Part shown: positions 1 to 9,801 of the stretch, piece after piece
How the letters are laid out: each line of letters begins with the position of its first letter
Position numbering within the stretch: position 1 is the stretch's first letter
NCBI GenBank assembly: GCA_027013185.1
Contig: JALUXS010000089.1
Span: forward strand, 1-41,620
Source: Sulfurimonas sp.
GTDB lineage: Bacteria; Campylobacterota; Campylobacteria; Campylobacterales; Sulfurimonadaceae
Direction of reading: 5' to 3'
DNA length: 41,620 nt
Made by a program: the position numbers and the translations under genes
The notes under the pieces: model-generated
Database searches by the model: none
Seen by the model: only the letters and a program-made list of their open reading frames with translations
What the model was told of the DNA's origin: nothing

Positions 1-30
1 ATTTTATAAAAATATAAAAATTTAATTCAC

Positions 31-59
31 TTGACTTACGAACATATGTTCGCTATAAT
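31..59 (+). promoter_or_regulatory. Sigma70-type promoter: TTGACT (31-36), 17-bp spacer, TATAAT (54-59)
   Basis: Near-consensus -35 and -10 hexamers with 17-bp spacing, 45 bp upstream of the first CDS. Confidence 0.75.
39..52. promoter_or_regulatory. Palindromic operator candidate CGAACATATGTTCG inside the promoter spacer
   Basis: Perfect 14-bp palindrome between -35 and -10. Confidence 0.6.
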
Positions 60-61
60 TC

Positions 62-75
62 TGCACATATGTGCA
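62..75. promoter_or_regulatory. Second palindromic operator candidate TGCACATATGTGCA just downstream of the -10
   Basis: Perfect 14-bp palindrome sharing the ACATATGT core with the first; centres 23 bp apart. Confidence 0.6.
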
Positions 76-104
76 TTAATTGCGAAATAAAGTAAGGAAA
101 AAAG

Positions 105-668
105 ATGAAAAAGCGAGTAGTGATTGTAACATTATTAGTGGGTGCGACACTTTTAAATGCGACAACAAACAAAGAGATTAAACAAGAGGCAAAGAGTGCC
201 ATTATGAAAATGGGCGGAGCTTTAAAGTCTCATATGAAACAAAATATGAAAGCAGGTGGACCGACTCAGGCTGCGGGATTTTGTTTGGAAGAAGCAGCAG
301 GAATTGCTAAAAAAGTAAATAGTAGCTATCCAAAAGGTATAAGTGTAAAAAGAATTTCACTTAAATATAGAAACCCTACAGACAAACCGACAGTTGATGA
401 GGCAAAAGTTTTACAACAAATTCAAAATGATGTAAATACTCAAAAAACTATACCAAAAATGATTGTAAAACAGGTATCTAAAAACTCTTATAAAGTTTAT
501 AAACCAATTTTCATTAACAAAGGTATTTGTTTAACATGTCATGGTGATGTTCAAACAAGAGATCCAGAGGCATATAAACTGATAAAAGCAAAATATCCAA
601 ATGATAAAGCAGTGAACTATAAAAAAGGTGACTTTAGAGGTGCTTTTGTTGTGACAATCGTAAAATAA
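105..668 (+). CDS. Periplasmic DUF3365/Tll0287-like c-type heme protein
   Basis: Signal peptide; single CxxCH heme motif (GICLTCHGD); DUF3365-like layout. Confidence 0.75.
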   Translation: MKKRVVIVTLLVGATLLNATTNKEIKQEAKSAIMKMGGALKSHMKQNMKAGGPTQAAGFCLEEAAGIAKKVNSSYPKGISVKRISLKYRNPTDKPTVDEAKVLQQIQNDVNTQKTIPKMIVKQVSKNSYKVYKPIFINKGICLTCHGDVQTRDPEAYKLIKAKYPNDKAVNYKKGDFRGAFVVTIVK

Positions 669-1907
669 GTGTATAAACAGGATAACCCGATTAATAACTA
701 TAAAAATGTAGCACATGCATTTTTTCTCTCTTTAGCTATTACTATAGCAGAGCCTTCAACTATACTGCCACTCATTATTGAGCATTTTAGTAATAGTGCT
801 TTTATTGTTGGTATTTTTGTCTCTTTGCTACGCGGGGGAGCAATACTTACGCAACTTTATGCTGCATTTCATGCACAAAGTTATAAAAAAGTTTTGCCTT
901 ATTTGAAAAAGGTTTTTTTCTTCCGTTGGCTCTCTTGGTTTAGTATTGGTTTGAGTATCTATTTTATCGGAGATGCTAACAAAACGCTGACACTTGTACT
1001 TATTGGTTTAGGACTTTTTGGTTTTTCTCTTTCTGCTGGTTTTGGTGCCATCTATTTTAAAGAACTTCAGGCAAAACTTTTTTCTAAAGCGTATCGCGGA
1101 AAGACAATGGCAAACCGTCAGGTAGCGGGTTCTATTGCTTCTATTATTAGTGGTGGTGTTGCAGGGTATGTATTGAGTAATTTTGAAGCACCTCTGAATT
1201 ATGCCTATCTTTTTCTTGTAAGTAGTTTTATTATGGGTATTGGTTTTTTTATTTTTGCAACTATTGATGATGAACCTTCCAAAGAAAATGTGCAGGAAAA
1301 AGAGAAAAATTTTGCACTTTTTGTAAAAAATGCCTTTGACATACTTAAAAACGACAAGCGTCTGCAGCAGCAAACTTTAGCTATTTTCTTAAGTTTTGCA
1401 TGTTACCTTTCCATTCCTTTCGTTATATTAGAGGCAAAAAGTTCTGTGGCTCTTACTGGTTGGATTTTGGGTGGATTTATAATGGTACAGATGCTAGGCA
1501 GTATAGTAGGGAGCTCTTTACTGTGGAGACGGATTAGCAACTATGAAAATATGCTCTCTTTGAGTTTCCTTTTTATGATAGCAGCATTTAGTGTTGCTTT
1601 GTTTGCAAATAGTAGTTACATGTACGCTCTTGTGTTTTTTCTTTATGGCATTGCACTTGATGGTTTTGGAAACAGCGGAATGAATCTCATTATAGAAATA
1701 GCACCAGAAGAAAAACGCCCAATCTATACCGCAGTGCAGACAAATTTGAGCTCTTTTGGACTTTTTTTTCCTGTACTTGGGGGTTTTTTACTTAAAAGTT
1801 TTGAGAGTTATACGTTTATATATTTGGTAACGATTGTATTATTGTTTGGTGGCTTCATTATTAGCTTAGGATTGAAAAAAATTGAAGGAAAAAGAAATGC
1901 AAATTAA
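669..1907 (+). CDS. MFS transporter
   Basis: About 12 hydrophobic segments; GTG start directly after the preceding stop (TAAGTG). Confidence 0.75.
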   Translation: MYKQDNPINNYKNVAHAFFLSLAITIAEPSTILPLIIEHFSNSAFIVGIFVSLLRGGAILTQLYAAFHAQSYKKVLPYLKKVFFFRWLSWFSIGLSIYFIGDANKTLTLVLIGLGLFGFSLSAGFGAIYFKELQAKLFSKAYRGKTMANRQVAGSIASIISGGVAGYVLSNFEAPLNYAYLFLVSSFIMGIGFFIFATIDDEPSKENVQEKEKNFALFVKNAFDILKNDKRLQQQTLAIFLSFACYLSIPFVILEAKSSVALTGWILGGFIMVQMLGSIVGSSLLWRRISNYENMLSLSFLFMIAAFSVALFANSSYMYALVFFLYGIALDGFGNSGMNLIIEIAPEEKRPIYTAVQTNLSSFGLFFPVLGGFLLKSFESYTFIYLVTIVLLFGGFIISLGLKKIEGKRNAN

Positions 1908-2385
1908 TTTACATAAAATAGCAACTATAAAGTCTCCTTTTTGTGATTTAAAAGATATGCCGGTACAACCTTGTGGAGCAAGAGAGGTTTTGGCAACTAT
2001 TGAGTTTAAAGAGGAGTATGTTGAAGGTTTGAAAGATTTAGATGGTTTTTCTCATGCCTATCTTATTTACTATTTTCATAAAATTGATACTCATCAACTC
2101 AGTGTCATTCCTTTTAATGATAAAACAGGTACACAAAGAGGTGTATTTTCTACACGAACACCTATGCATCCAAATTCCATCGGGCTTTCAGTTGTTGAGA
2201 TAGTAGATGTCGTAGATAATATTGTCACGATTAAAGGGGTTGATATTGTCGATGGGACTCCACTTTTAGATATTAAGCCTTATATTGAAAATTTTGATAA
2301 AATTGAGAGTGAAGTAAAAAATGGTTGGATGCATGCAAGTGCTGATGAGGTATCTAATACGCGTTCAGATGAAAGGTTTATTTAA
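1882..2385 (+). CDS. trmO: tRNA (N6-threonylcarbamoyladenosine37-N6)-methyltransferase TrmO; translation probably starts at 1897 (MQINLHKIATIKSPF)
   Basis: TsaA/TrmO features: SPF, FSHAYLIYYFHK, RTPMHPNSIGLSVVEI, GTPLLDIKPY. Confidence 0.85.
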   Translation: MKEKEMQINLHKIATIKSPFCDLKDMPVQPCGAREVLATIEFKEEYVEGLKDLDGFSHAYLIYYFHKIDTHQLSVIPFNDKTGTQRGVFSTRTPMHPNSIGLSVVEIVDVVDNIVTIKGVDIVDGTPLLDIKPYIENFDKIESEVKNGWMHASADEVSNTRSDERFI

Positions 2386-2486
2386 TGAAAATAGTATGGT
2401 TATTAACACTTGCATTAGTGTTTTTGAGTGGTTGTTTTGACAATAAAAAAACAGTCCATTTAGATGGAAAAACGATTGCAGAGTGA
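2385..2486 (+). CDS. 33-aa predicted small lipoprotein MKIVWLLTLALVFLSGCFDNKKTVHLDGKTIAE (below ORF-track cutoff)
   Basis: ATG overlaps the trmO stop (TAATG); signal peptide with lipobox LSGC. Confidence 0.55.
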   Translation: MKIVWLLTLALVFLSGCFDNKKTVHLDGKTIAE

Positions 2487-2515
2487 ATACTCTCTTTAAA
2501 ATAGGAGGAAAGAAG

Positions 2516-2797
2516 ATGAGAGGTAGAAAACCGATACAAAGACAGATAAATGCTGATCACAGTCATGTTTGTTTTAAACCATGTGGTATTAAACGTAGTG
2601 ATTTAGAGAGGGTGATACTTCAAGAAGATGAAATGGAAGCACTACGTTTAGCAGACTATGAGGGACTTTATCAGCAAGAGTGTGCCGATAAAATGGGCAT
2701 CTCACGTACTACTTTTTCTCGCCTTATAGAGTCTGCGAGAAAAAAGATAGCAGATGCTCTTTTACATACTAAAGCGATACGGATAGCAAAAAATTGA
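2516..2797 (+). CDS. DUF134 family HTH protein
   Basis: AGGAGG ribosome-binding site before ATG at 2516; MRGRKPIQR..FKPCGI..E.EALRLADYEGLYQQECADKMGISRTTFSRLIESARKKIADAL. Confidence 0.85.
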   Translation: MRGRKPIQRQINADHSHVCFKPCGIKRSDLERVILQEDEMEALRLADYEGLYQQECADKMGISRTTFSRLIESARKKIADALLHTKAIRIAKN

Positions 2798-2825
2798 TTT
2801 TACCTTTGCATAATCAATCAGCATC

Positions 2826-3194
2826 TTAAAGTCCTACTATGTGCTTAATATTATCAAGCATTCCATGTTTCTCCTGCTTTTCTTCATGCTCTTCATCGTC
2901 TTGTTCTATCTTACCTGTATAAGCATCTTCAGGCATTCTGTTTTCAGAAGTTCCATCAACATTTGTAACTACAAGTTCAGGATGTATTAGTTCTCGAAGC
3001 TTTTTTTGCACAACCATTTTTGTCGTCATAAGGCTCATAGAACAACCACCGCATGCACCAGCGAGTTCTATATAAACGACGCCGTCTTTAGTGCCGAGAA
3101 GTTTAATATCTCCCCCATGTGAATTTACATATTCACTTACTCGCGGAAGATAATTTTTTACTGCTTCATAAATATCTTCATCTAAAAAATGCAT
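2826..3194 (-). CDS. NifU-like C-terminal (Fe-S scaffold) domain protein
   Basis: LPRVSEYVNSHGGDIKLLG...ELAGACGGCSMSLMTTK (CGGC motif). Confidence 0.85.
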   Translation of the reverse strand: MHFLDEDIYEAVKNYLPRVSEYVNSHGGDIKLLGTKDGVVYIELAGACGGCSMSLMTTKMVVQKKLRELIHPELVVTNVDGTSENRMPEDAYTGKIEQDDEEHEEKQEKHGMLDNIKHIVGL

Positions 3195-3372
3195 AATAAC
3201 TCCTTATGTTGTAAAAATTATATAACTTTATGATTAAAATAAGTTTACATTATTTATGTAAAAATAGCTTAAAGTTTAAATCCTTTTTATTGCATTTTTA
3301 CAAAAAAACAGTTAAATAAAAATAAGGCATATTTTAGTTATAATCGCGTAATTTTATAAAAGAGAAATATAT

Positions 3373-5922
3373 ATGGACATCAGAGAAGCGTATTTAAAAT
3401 ACTTTGAATCAAAACAACATACAAGAGTTCCATCAGCACCTTTAGTGCCTGATGATGCAACTCTTCTTTTTAACAATGCGGGCATGGTCCCTTTTAAGTC
3501 GATTTTTACAGGTGAAGTTCCGGCTCCCAAAAATCCTCGTGCGACATCTTGTCAAACTTGTATTCGTGCAGGCGGAAAACATAATGACCTTGAAAATGTA
3601 GGCCATACGGCACGTCATCATACTTTTTTTGAAATGCTTGGTAATTTTAGTTTTGGAGATTATTTCAAAGAAGATGCAATTGCATATGCTTGGGAATTTA
3701 TAACAGAAGTTATAAAACTTGACAAAAAGAAGCTTTGGGTAACTATTCATGACAGTGATGATGAGGCAGAAAAACTTTGGCAAAAGCATATAGCCAAAGA
3801 GAGAATTCTTCGCCTTGGTGATGCAGATAATTTTTGGCAAATGGGTGATACAGGACCATGCGGGCCATGTTCTGAAATTTTTTATGATCAGGGTGCGGAA
3901 CACTTTAGCGGTGAAGAAGATTACCTTGGTGGAGAAGGTGACAGATTTTTAGAAATTTGGAATCTTGTATTTATGCAGTATGAAAGAGCAACTGACGGCA
4001 CTATGTCTGCTTTACCTAAGCCTTCTATTGACACGGGTATGGGACTTGAACGCGTTGTTGCCATTAAAGAAGGTGCTTTAAGTAATTATGGGTCTTCTTT
4101 GTTTATGCCGCTTATTCGTAAAGTGGAAGATTTAATTGAGAAAGAATATGTTTACGCGACAGGTGCTTCGTATCGTGTTATAGCTGACCACATCAGAACG
4201 GCAGTATTTTTGCTTTCTCAGGGGACAAACTTTTCCAATGAAGGACGCGGTTATGTTCTTCGCCGTATTTTACGTCGTGCTGTAAGACATGGGTATCTTT
4301 TAGGTTTGCGTGCTCCTTTTATGTATAAACTGGTAGATACTGTGGTTAGTATTATGGGTAAAGAATATGATTATTTAGAAAAAAAATCAGCTGTTGTAAA
4401 AGAGCAGATAGAATTAGAAGAAGCAAGATTTTTTAAAACAATTGAATCTGGAATAGCACTCTTTAGCATGGAACTTCAAAAGACTAAAAAAGTTTTTTCC
4501 GGAGAAGTGGCATTTAAACTTTATGATACTTATGGTTTCCCCCTTGATTTAACTGAAGATATGTTGCGTGAAAAAGGGCTTGAACTTGATGCTGCAAAAT
4601 TTGAAACATTAATGCATGAGCAAAAAACACGTGCAAAAGCTGCTTGGAAAGGCAGTGGTGATGATAGCGTGCAGGGTGACTTTAAAGAGTTGCTTGAAGT
4701 ATTTGGTACAAATGAATTTGTAGGTTATGAAACAACATATCATGCATCAAAAGTATTGGCACTTTTAGATGAAAACTTTAAAAGAGTAGAGGTACTTGAC
4801 ATATCTCAAAACGGTTGGGTAATGCTCGATAAAACACCTTTTTATGCACAAAGTGGTGGACAGTGTGGCGATATTGGAGAACTGCAGTGCCGTGCAAAAG
4901 TACTTGACACTAAAAAATTCTTTGACATAAATCTTTCAAAAATTGAAGTGACTTCAAGTATTAAAGTAGGCATAAATGTAGATGCTGTTGTGGATATTTC
5001 TCGCAATGAAATTGTAAAACACCACTCTGCTACGCACTTGCTTCATGCAGTATTGTTTGATGAACTTGGAGAGCATATTGCCCAAGCTGGTTCGCTTGTA
5101 GAAGCAAACCGTTTACGTTTTGATTTTTCTCATCCAAAAGCTTTAAGTGAAGAAGAAATTACTGAGATAGAAAAACGTGTTAATGTAGAAATAATGCGTG
5201 CAATTCCTGCAAAGACAGATGTTTTGCCAATAGAAGAAGCCAAAAAATCTGGTGCGAAAAGTCAATTCGGTGAAAAATATGGAGATGAGGTACGTGTTGT
5301 AAAATTTGGGGATACATCTGTAGAGTTTTGCGGTGGCGTACATGTAGAAAATACGGCAAACATCGGCTCATTTATCATTACAAAAGAGAGCGGCGTAAGT
5401 GCAGGTGTCAGAAGAATTGAGGCAGTGTGCGGTAATGCAGCGTACAGCTATTTTTGTAAACAAAGAGAACTTCTAAAAGAAGCACAAGTGGAAGTGAAAA
5501 ATCTTGATCTACTTGCCGGAGTGCATAGACTCAAAGCAAATATCACAGAGCTTAAATCTGAACTTAAAGAGTCACAAGAAAGTGCAAAAGTTGAAATAAA
5601 AGCAGATGATATCAATGGTGTTGCCGTGGTAATCGATGAATTACCAAACGGCGACATTAAAGAAAAAATAGATGAGTTAAAAAATCAAAATGAAAAACTT
5701 TGTGCCATGTTGTTTCAAATAAAAGGCGAAAAAGTGCTTATTGCTGCGGGTGTTAAAGGTTGTGGGGCAAAAGCGGGGGATTGGATTAAAAAAATAGCAC
5801 CAATACTCGGTGGAGGCGGAGGTGGCCGTCCTGATTTTGCACAAGCAGGTGGAAAAGATGCTTCAAAATTGCCTGAAGCAAAAGAAGAAGCATTGCTATT
5901 TATAAAAGAGGTTCTTCAATAA
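3373..5922 (+). CDS. alaS: Alanyl-tRNA synthetase
   Basis: Full-length class II Ala[51 protein letters not shown]. Confidence 0.98.
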   Translation: MDIREAYLKYFESKQHTRVPSAPLVPDDATLLFNNAGMVPFKSIFTGEVPAPKNPRATSCQTCIRAGGKHNDLENVGHTARHHTFFEMLGNFSFGDYFKEDAIAYAWEFITEVIKLDKKKLWVTIHDSDDEAEKLWQKHIAKERILRLGDADNFWQMGDTGPCGPCSEIFYDQGAEHFSGEEDYLGGEGDRFLEIWNLVFMQYERATDGTMSALPKPSIDTGMGLERVVAIKEGALSNYGSSLFMPLIRKVEDLIEKEYVYATGASYRVIADHIRTAVFLLSQGTNFSNEGRGYVLRRILRRAVRHGYLLGLRAPFMYKLVDTVVSIMGKEYDYLEKKSAVVKEQIELEEARFFKTIESGIALFSMELQKTKKVFSGEVAFKLYDTYGFPLDLTEDMLREKGLELDAAKFETLMHEQKTRAKAAWKGSGDDSVQGDFKELLEVFGTNEFVGYETTYHASKVLALLDENFKRVEVLDISQNGWVMLDKTPFYAQSGGQCGDIGELQCRAKVLDTKKFFDINLSKIEVTSSIKVGINVDAVVDISRNEIVKHHSATHLLHAVLFDELGEHIAQAGSLVEANRLRFDFSHPKALSEEEITEIEKRVNVEIMRAIPAKTDVLPIEEAKKSGAKSQFGEKYGDEVRVVKFGDTSVEFCGGVHVENTANIGSFIITKESGVSAGVRRIEAVCGNAAYSYFCKQRELLKEAQVEVKNLDLLAGVHRLKANITELKSELKESQESAKVEIKADDINGVAVVIDELPNGDIKEKIDELKNQNEKLCAMLFQIKGEKVLIAAGVKGCGAKAGDWIKKIAPILGGGGGGRPDFAQAGGKDASKLPEAKEEALLFIKEVLQ

Positions 5923-6458
5923 TGAAAGAATTTTTGATTGAACTTTTTGCAGATTATAGAACACCGATAGTATTTTTACATGTAGTTTCTGCTGTTGTTT
6001 GGGTTGGAGGAATGATTGCTATGAAATTTGCGGCACATGCTTCATTTATGCAAATAGAATCTCCTCTACACAGATTAGAGAGAATTTCACAGGCACTGAA
6101 AAGATTGTTTATTATAGTTTCTCCTTTTGTTATTATTTTAATTATTACCGCTGTTATAATGGGAGTAGGACTTGGTTTTCGTGCAGCTGCGGTAGATGCT
6201 AATGGAAATGTTATAGATAGCTATGCTATGCATATTTATAATATAGTACATGCGAAAGAGACAATTTGGATGGTAATGGCGGCAAATCTGGGTGTGATGA
6301 TATTAAGGCGAAATAAAGCACAAAAACTTTTGGAAAAAGGGGATACGGCAGGTGCTAAAAAAGCTCTTGAACTTATTGGAAAATATATGGTTCCTGTAAA
6401 TATTATATTAGGAATTATTGCAATTTATTTGGGAGTTACTTTAAGAAATGCCTATTAG
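5922..6458 (+). CDS. CopD-like integral membrane protein
   Basis: Four hydrophobic segments; FLHVVSAVVWVGGMIAMKF; overlaps alaS stop. Confidence 0.6.
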   Translation: MKEFLIELFADYRTPIVFLHVVSAVVWVGGMIAMKFAAHASFMQIESPLHRLERISQALKRLFIIVSPFVIILIITAVIMGVGLGFRAAAVDANGNVIDSYAMHIYNIVHAKETIWMVMAANLGVMILRRNKAQKLLEKGDTAGAKKALELIGKYMVPVNIILGIIAIYLGVTLRNAY

Positions 6459-7008
6459 ACTCTGCTCATCATCCCAGACACGCGCAATGCTTTTAGAACA
6501 AGCAGGTATTGATTTTATTCAAGAGAGTGTTGATTTTGATGAAGAGAGTATTGCTACAAGTTGTCCGAAAAACTTTGTTTATCAAGCTACTATGGGAAAA
6601 TATGAAGTAAATGTTAAAGCTTTTGGCTATGAAGAGTACCCACTTCTGGTCGCTGATACCGTCGTAACAAGTCAAGGGCATATTTTAAGAAAAGCACGAT
6701 GCAAAGATGATGCTCGTAATATTTTAATGACACAAAGTGGAAATATTACGAGTATTATTACCTGTCTGATATACCATTCAAAAAAGAAAAAAATTATAGA
6801 TATTTCTCAAACTGATTATTTGTTTGATGATTTTAACTATGACGACCTTGAAGTCTATTTAAACAGTGGCGAGTGGCGTGGTAAAGCAGGTGCCTGCATG
6901 GTGGAAGGGTTTTGTAAATCTTATATCAAAGAGGTTAAAGGCTACGAAAGTACTGCTATGGGGTTGAATATCGAAGTGTTACAAACATTTATGGAGAAAT
7001 CTTTATGA
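6448..7008 (+). CDS. maf: Maf family nucleotide pyrophosphatase
   Basis: LCSSSQTRAMLLEQAGIDF..., VADTVV, WRGKAGACMVEG. Confidence 0.85.
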   Translation: MPIRLCSSSQTRAMLLEQAGIDFIQESVDFDEESIATSCPKNFVYQATMGKYEVNVKAFGYEEYPLLVADTVVTSQGHILRKARCKDDARNILMTQSGNITSIITCLIYHSKKKKIIDISQTDYLFDDFNYDDLEVYLNSGEWRGKAGACMVEGFCKSYIKEVKGYESTAMGLNIEVLQTFMEKSL

Positions 7009-8021
7009 AGATATACAAAAAGTACAGTTTTTTTATTAATATCCTAATCGCCTATATAGTAATAATACTGGTAACACTTAAGTTGAGTATGTTATGGAGT
7101 ATTGCAGTTATTACTATTTTATTTATGGTGAGTGCTATGCTTTTTGATAAATATGATAAGCAAAAACATTATTATAAAAATATTATAGACAACTCGACAA
7201 ATATTGTAATGGTAAGTGATACTAATAACATTGTATCTGCGAACAAAACTTTTTTTAAATATTTTAAAGGCTATAAAAGTATCAAAGATTTTTCAAAAAA
7301 ATACAATTGTATTTGTGATTTTTTTGAGGAAGAAGAAGAATATTTGGCAAATATTAATGATGGTCTGAGCTGGATTGATTATTTGATAAAGTATACCGAT
7401 AGATATCATAAAGTAAAAATGAAAATATATAATCAAGAATATTATTTTGCTATTTCTGCTTCAATACTTAATGATAAAAAAAGTTTGTATGGTGTTATAT
7501 TGTCAGATATTACAGAGCAAGAAACATATAAAAAAGAGCTGGAATCATTAGCTGTAAATGATACATTGACAAATATAGGAAATCGAAGATTTTTTCATAA
7601 GAAACTTGATGAACAGCTTGTTTTAGCACAAAGATATAATCATCCTTTTTCTTTAATCATCTGTGATATAGATTTTTTCAAAAAGGTAAATGATAATCAT
7701 GGACATGATATGGGTGATAAAGTTTTAATAACCTATACAAGTCTTATATCTTCTATGCTCAGAAAAGGTGACGTTTTTTGTCGCATTGGTGGAGAAGAAT
7801 TTATTGTAATTCTCCCACATACTTCCCAAGACAAAGCTTATATTCTTGCACAAAAATTGAGACAGAACGTAGAAGAGTATGAAAATGTCTTACCAATTAC
7901 CATGAGTTTTGGTGTGGCAGGGTATGAAAAGGGCGATGATGATACTTCCCTTTATAAAAGAGTGGATTTAGCACTCTATAAAGCAAAAGAGACAGGGAGA
8001 AATAAGGTCGTCCTTGGATGA
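7005..8021 (+). CDS. Membrane PAS-GGDEF diguanylate cyclase
   Basis: N-terminal TM segments; GGEEF with upstream RxxD I-site (RKGDVFCRIGGEEF). Confidence 0.9.
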   Translation: MKIYKKYSFFINILIAYIVIILVTLKLSMLWSIAVITILFMVSAMLFDKYDKQKHYYKNIIDNSTNIVMVSDTNNIVSANKTFFKYFKGYKSIKDFSKKYNCICDFFEEEEEYLANINDGLSWIDYLIKYTDRYHKVKMKIYNQEYYFAISASILNDKKSLYGVILSDITEQETYKKELESLAVNDTLTNIGNRRFFHKKLDEQLVLAQRYNHPFSLIICDIDFFKKVNDNHGHDMGDKVLITYTSLISSMLRKGDVFCRIGGEEFIVILPHTSQDKAYILAQKLRQNVEEYENVLPITMSFGVAGYEKGDDDTSLYKRVDLALYKAKETGRNKVVLG

Positions 8022-9115
8022 ATTTGTACGATAAAGAGTTGAGGGCACTGAAAAAATCAGGACGATATAGAACACGTGAAGTGCTCAATACCTCTTTATA
8101 TGATTTTGCTTCAAATGATTACCTTGGACTTTCACACAATAAGGCTTTGCATATATCTACATGTAAAGAGTTGGAGCGTTACCCTATGAACAATTCTAAA
8201 GCTTCTATGCTGGTAAATGGGTATCATCAAATACATAAAGATTTTGAAGATGCTCTTTGTGCGGCTAATGATTTTGAAGCGGGCATTGTTCTAGGCAGTG
8301 GTTTTAATGCAAATATCGCTTTGATTGAAGCACTTGTGCGACGTGGTGACACTCTTTTTATAGATGAACTGTATCATGCTTCAGGCGTTTTGGCAGCAGG
8401 GCTTAATAATCTACATGTAGTTTTTTTTAAACATAATGATATGAACGAATTGCGAACACTGCTTAAAAAATCAGATGCAAAACGTAAAATAGTGGCTGTA
8501 GAAGGTATTTATTCTATGGATGGTGATTTATGCGACAAAGAAGTTTTTAGTATATGTGATGAAGCAGAAGCACTTCTTATAGTAGATGAAGCACATAGCA
8601 GTGGTGTTATTGGCGATAAGTTAATGGGTGTGTTTGATTATTATAATATTGCAGTAAAAGAGAACCATATAAAAATGGGTACACTTGGTAAGGCATACGG
8701 AAGTTTTGGGGCATTTATACTTGCTTCAAACCATATAATCGAGTATTTACTCAATCGTGCAAAGCCCGTCATCTACGCTACTTCACTCTCTTTGTATGAC
8801 ACGCTTTTGGCACATAATGCCCTGAAATATATTTTGGCAAATACAAGCATGTTAAAAAAAGAGATAGCACTTCGTAAAAAGATTATTTACGAAGAATTGG
8901 GTTTACATGTAGATGGTTTAATTGTTCCTATTCTTATAGGAGATAATAAAAAAGTTATAGAAATAAAAAATAGTTTACTCGATGATAACTATAGCGTCGG
9001 TGCCATAAGGCAGCCTACTGTTTCTTCGGCGATTATTCGTTTAATAGCCAGACTTGGTGAGAGCAGCGACTCTTTACGCTTTGTATGTAAAAAATTGGCA
9101 CAATATAAAAAATGA
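8018..9115 (+). CDS. bioF: 8-amino-7-oxononanoate synthase-like (alpha-oxoamine synthase family)
   Basis: YDFASNDYLGLS, VDEAHSSGVIG, MGTLGKAYGSFGAF (PLP lysine). Confidence 0.85.
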   Translation: MNLYDKELRALKKSGRYRTREVLNTSLYDFASNDYLGLSHNKALHISTCKELERYPMNNSKASMLVNGYHQIHKDFEDALCAANDFEAGIVLGSGFNANIALIEALVRRGDTLFIDELYHASGVLAAGLNNLHVVFFKHNDMNELRTLLKKSDAKRKIVAVEGIYSMDGDLCDKEVFSICDEAEALLIVDEAHSSGVIGDKLMGVFDYYNIAVKENHIKMGTLGKAYGSFGAFILASNHIIEYLLNRAKPVIYATSLSLYDTLLAHNALKYILANTSMLKKEIALRKKIIYEELGLHVDGLIVPILIGDNKKVIEIKNSLLDDNYSVGAIRQPTVSSAIIRLIARLGESSDSLRFVCKKLAQYKK

Positions 9116-9801
9116 ATATTTCAAAACTGAAAATTGTATATGAGCAACAAACAATGGTTGATATTGCCTTGCATATTTCCTCTTCTTTAGCACTTATCGG
9201 ACAAAGTGGCAGTGGGAAAAGTTTGACGCTTAAAGCACTCCTTGGAATGCTTCCAAAGAAAATGAAACTTGAATTAGAAGATGCTTTCGGATTTGAACTA
9301 ATTGGAGGCAAAACAGTCTCTTTTGTCCCGCAAAATCCTTTTACAGCACTCTCTCCACTAACAAAAATAAAAAAACAGTTTTTTAGTGATACAAAAAGAG
9401 TGCATGCTCTTTTTGATGAAGTGGGGCTAGATTATGATTTGCTTGAACGCTTCTCCCCTGAACTCTCCGGTGGTCAGCTTCAGCGTGTTGTCATTGCAAT
9501 TGCGTTAGAATCAAAACCAAAATTATTGTTACTTGATGAGCCGACGACAGCTCTTGACCCGCAGACAAAAGAACTTATTTTGCAACTATTGAAAAATTTA
9601 CAAAAAAAAGAGGGGTTTAAAATGCTTTTTGTTACGCATGATATATCTTCGGCAAAAGAGTTATGTGAAGATGTGGCTATTATTAAAAATGGGGAAATTG
9701 TAGAGCGTGGAAATATGAACGAAGTGATACAAAATCCAAAAAATGAGTACACAAAAATATTGATAGAGGCAAATTTTGCCAATAGGAAATTTAGAATATG
9801 A
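9112..9801 (+). CDS. ABC transporter ATP-binding protein (Opp/Dpp/Ni-type), no adjacent permease
   Basis: GQSGSGKSL Walker A, LSGGQLQRV signature, LLLLDEPTTALD Walker B. Confidence 0.85.
   Translation: MNISKLKIVYEQQTMVDIALHISSSLALIGQSGSGKSLTLKALLGMLPKKMKLELEDAFGFELIGGKTVSFVPQNPFTALSPLTKIKKQFFSDTKRVHALFDEVGLDYDLLERFSPELSGGQLQRVVIAIALESKPKLLLLDEPTTALDPQTKELILQLLKNLQKKEGFKMLFVTHDISSAKELCEDVAIIKNGEIVERGNMNEVIQNPKNEYTKILIEANFANRKFRI

Noticed and set aside
2798-2825. Possible TTGATT…AATCAA hairpin between convergent DUF134 and NifU-like genes
   Set aside because: Only 6-bp AT-rich stem with long loop and no T-run; too weak to call a terminator.
3244-3262. Inverted repeat TTTACAT-TATTT-ATGTAAA between the NifU-like gene and alaS
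   Set aside because: AT-rich with short arms in an AT-rich intergenic region; no alignment to a promoter element, so chance is plausible.
3442-3903. 153-aa minus-strand ORF inside alaS
   Set aside because: Antisense to a highly conserved gene, no ribosome-binding site or recognisable domain; other antisense ORFs (e.g. 1008-1373, 19770-20174, 31601-31960, 38615-39118) were rejected for the same reason.
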